Shown in pieces: positions 63,902-64,000 of a stretch of DNA of 64,000 nucleotides (within the stretch, counting starts at the first letter, position 1; every line of letters starts with the position of its first letter). Origin of the DNA: Capillimicrobium parvum (GTDB lineage Bacteria > Actinomycetota > Thermoleophilia > Solirubrobacterales > Solirubrobacteraceae); assembly GCF_021172045.1 (NCBI RefSeq), contig NZ_CP087164.1:4526001-4590000 (forward strand), given 5' to 3'. The position numbers were made by a program, and so were the translations under genes. The notes under the pieces were generated by a model that was not told the origin of the DNA, did not search any database, and was given only the letters and a program-made list of their open reading frames with translations.

Positions 63902-64000
63902 AGCGCCGCGCCGCTTCGAGCGGGGCTGTCGCAGCGCAGTCGAGCCGTTCGCCACTCGCCGTCTGTTAAGCCGACGCGGACCACGGGAAGGATCGCGGCA

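Overview
The window is about 73% GC by eye, gene-dense, and reads as chromosomal DNA of an actinobacterium, most likely class Thermoleophilia (Solirubrobacterales-like). Supporting this are an actinobacterial-type IHF, a six-gene Mce operon with two YrbE permeases, an ArsA/Get3-like ATPase with a C-terminal HSP20-like domain, a PucR regulator beside amt-glnK, a type III glutamine synthetase and an AbiEi/DUF559 protein. The assignment is inference from gene content; no rRNA or other marker gene is present. I found no tRNA, rRNA, insertion sequence, prophage or CRISPR array.

Layout. 1-6060: an exported lipoprotein running off the left edge, a secreted C5-epimerase-like protein, ArsA with small partner genes, and a broken CASTOR/POLLUX-type channel gene. 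6124-9304: secreted and membrane hypotheticals and a MoxR/CoxE (AAA ATPase plus VWA) pair. 9370-14670: an anchored secreted protein, an eroded GGDEF/HD-GYP gene, and a TPP riboswitch controlling a three-gene thiamine-precursor ABC importer that ends in a perfect 20-bp hairpin. 14722-18985: an AlkA-like glycosylase, a GNAT-fold acyltransferase-like gene back to back with a serine-palmitoyltransferase-like alpha-oxoamine synthase, and IHF. 19023-36520, all minus strand: the Mce operon (YrbE-YrbE-ATPase-six MCE proteins), then an MMPL/RND transporter with a redoxin-like protein and a B3/B4 protein, then small genes. 36701-39780: a lipoprotein, a four-helix membrane protein and a long coiled-coil tail-anchored protein. 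40772-46329: a nitrogen block (PucR regulator, PII, ammonium channel, divergent type III glutamine synthetase). 46403-54892: a phosphodiester glycosidase, a molybdopterin-oxidoreductase/flavin-reductase fusion, a PPOX flavoprotein, a glycosyltransferase with a helical-repeat tail, an OafA/SGNH acyltransferase and an unusual aldo/keto reductase. 54898-63901: an ATP-dependent DNA ligase, several VOC/SnoaL/cupin proteins, an ATP-grasp enzyme and a Ski2-type helicase.

How the genes work together. The Mce block looks like a self-contained lipid importer carrying its own ATPase. The nitrogen block couples ammonium entry, PII sensing and glutamine synthesis around one short regulatory region. The thiamine block is a riboswitch-controlled uptake operon.

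A feature of the whole window is a TAnnnT hexamer ending about 4-11 nt before many start codons, on both strands. This is what leaderless transcripts would produce, and it helps to choose starts and operon boundaries. The most unusual items are the zero-gap divergent GNAT/oxoamine-synthase pair, the Moco-FNR fusion, a hairpin family that shares the same 7-nt loop, the gene-remnant structure of the GGDEF/HD-GYP locus, and several enzymes lacking canonical catalytic or modification residues.
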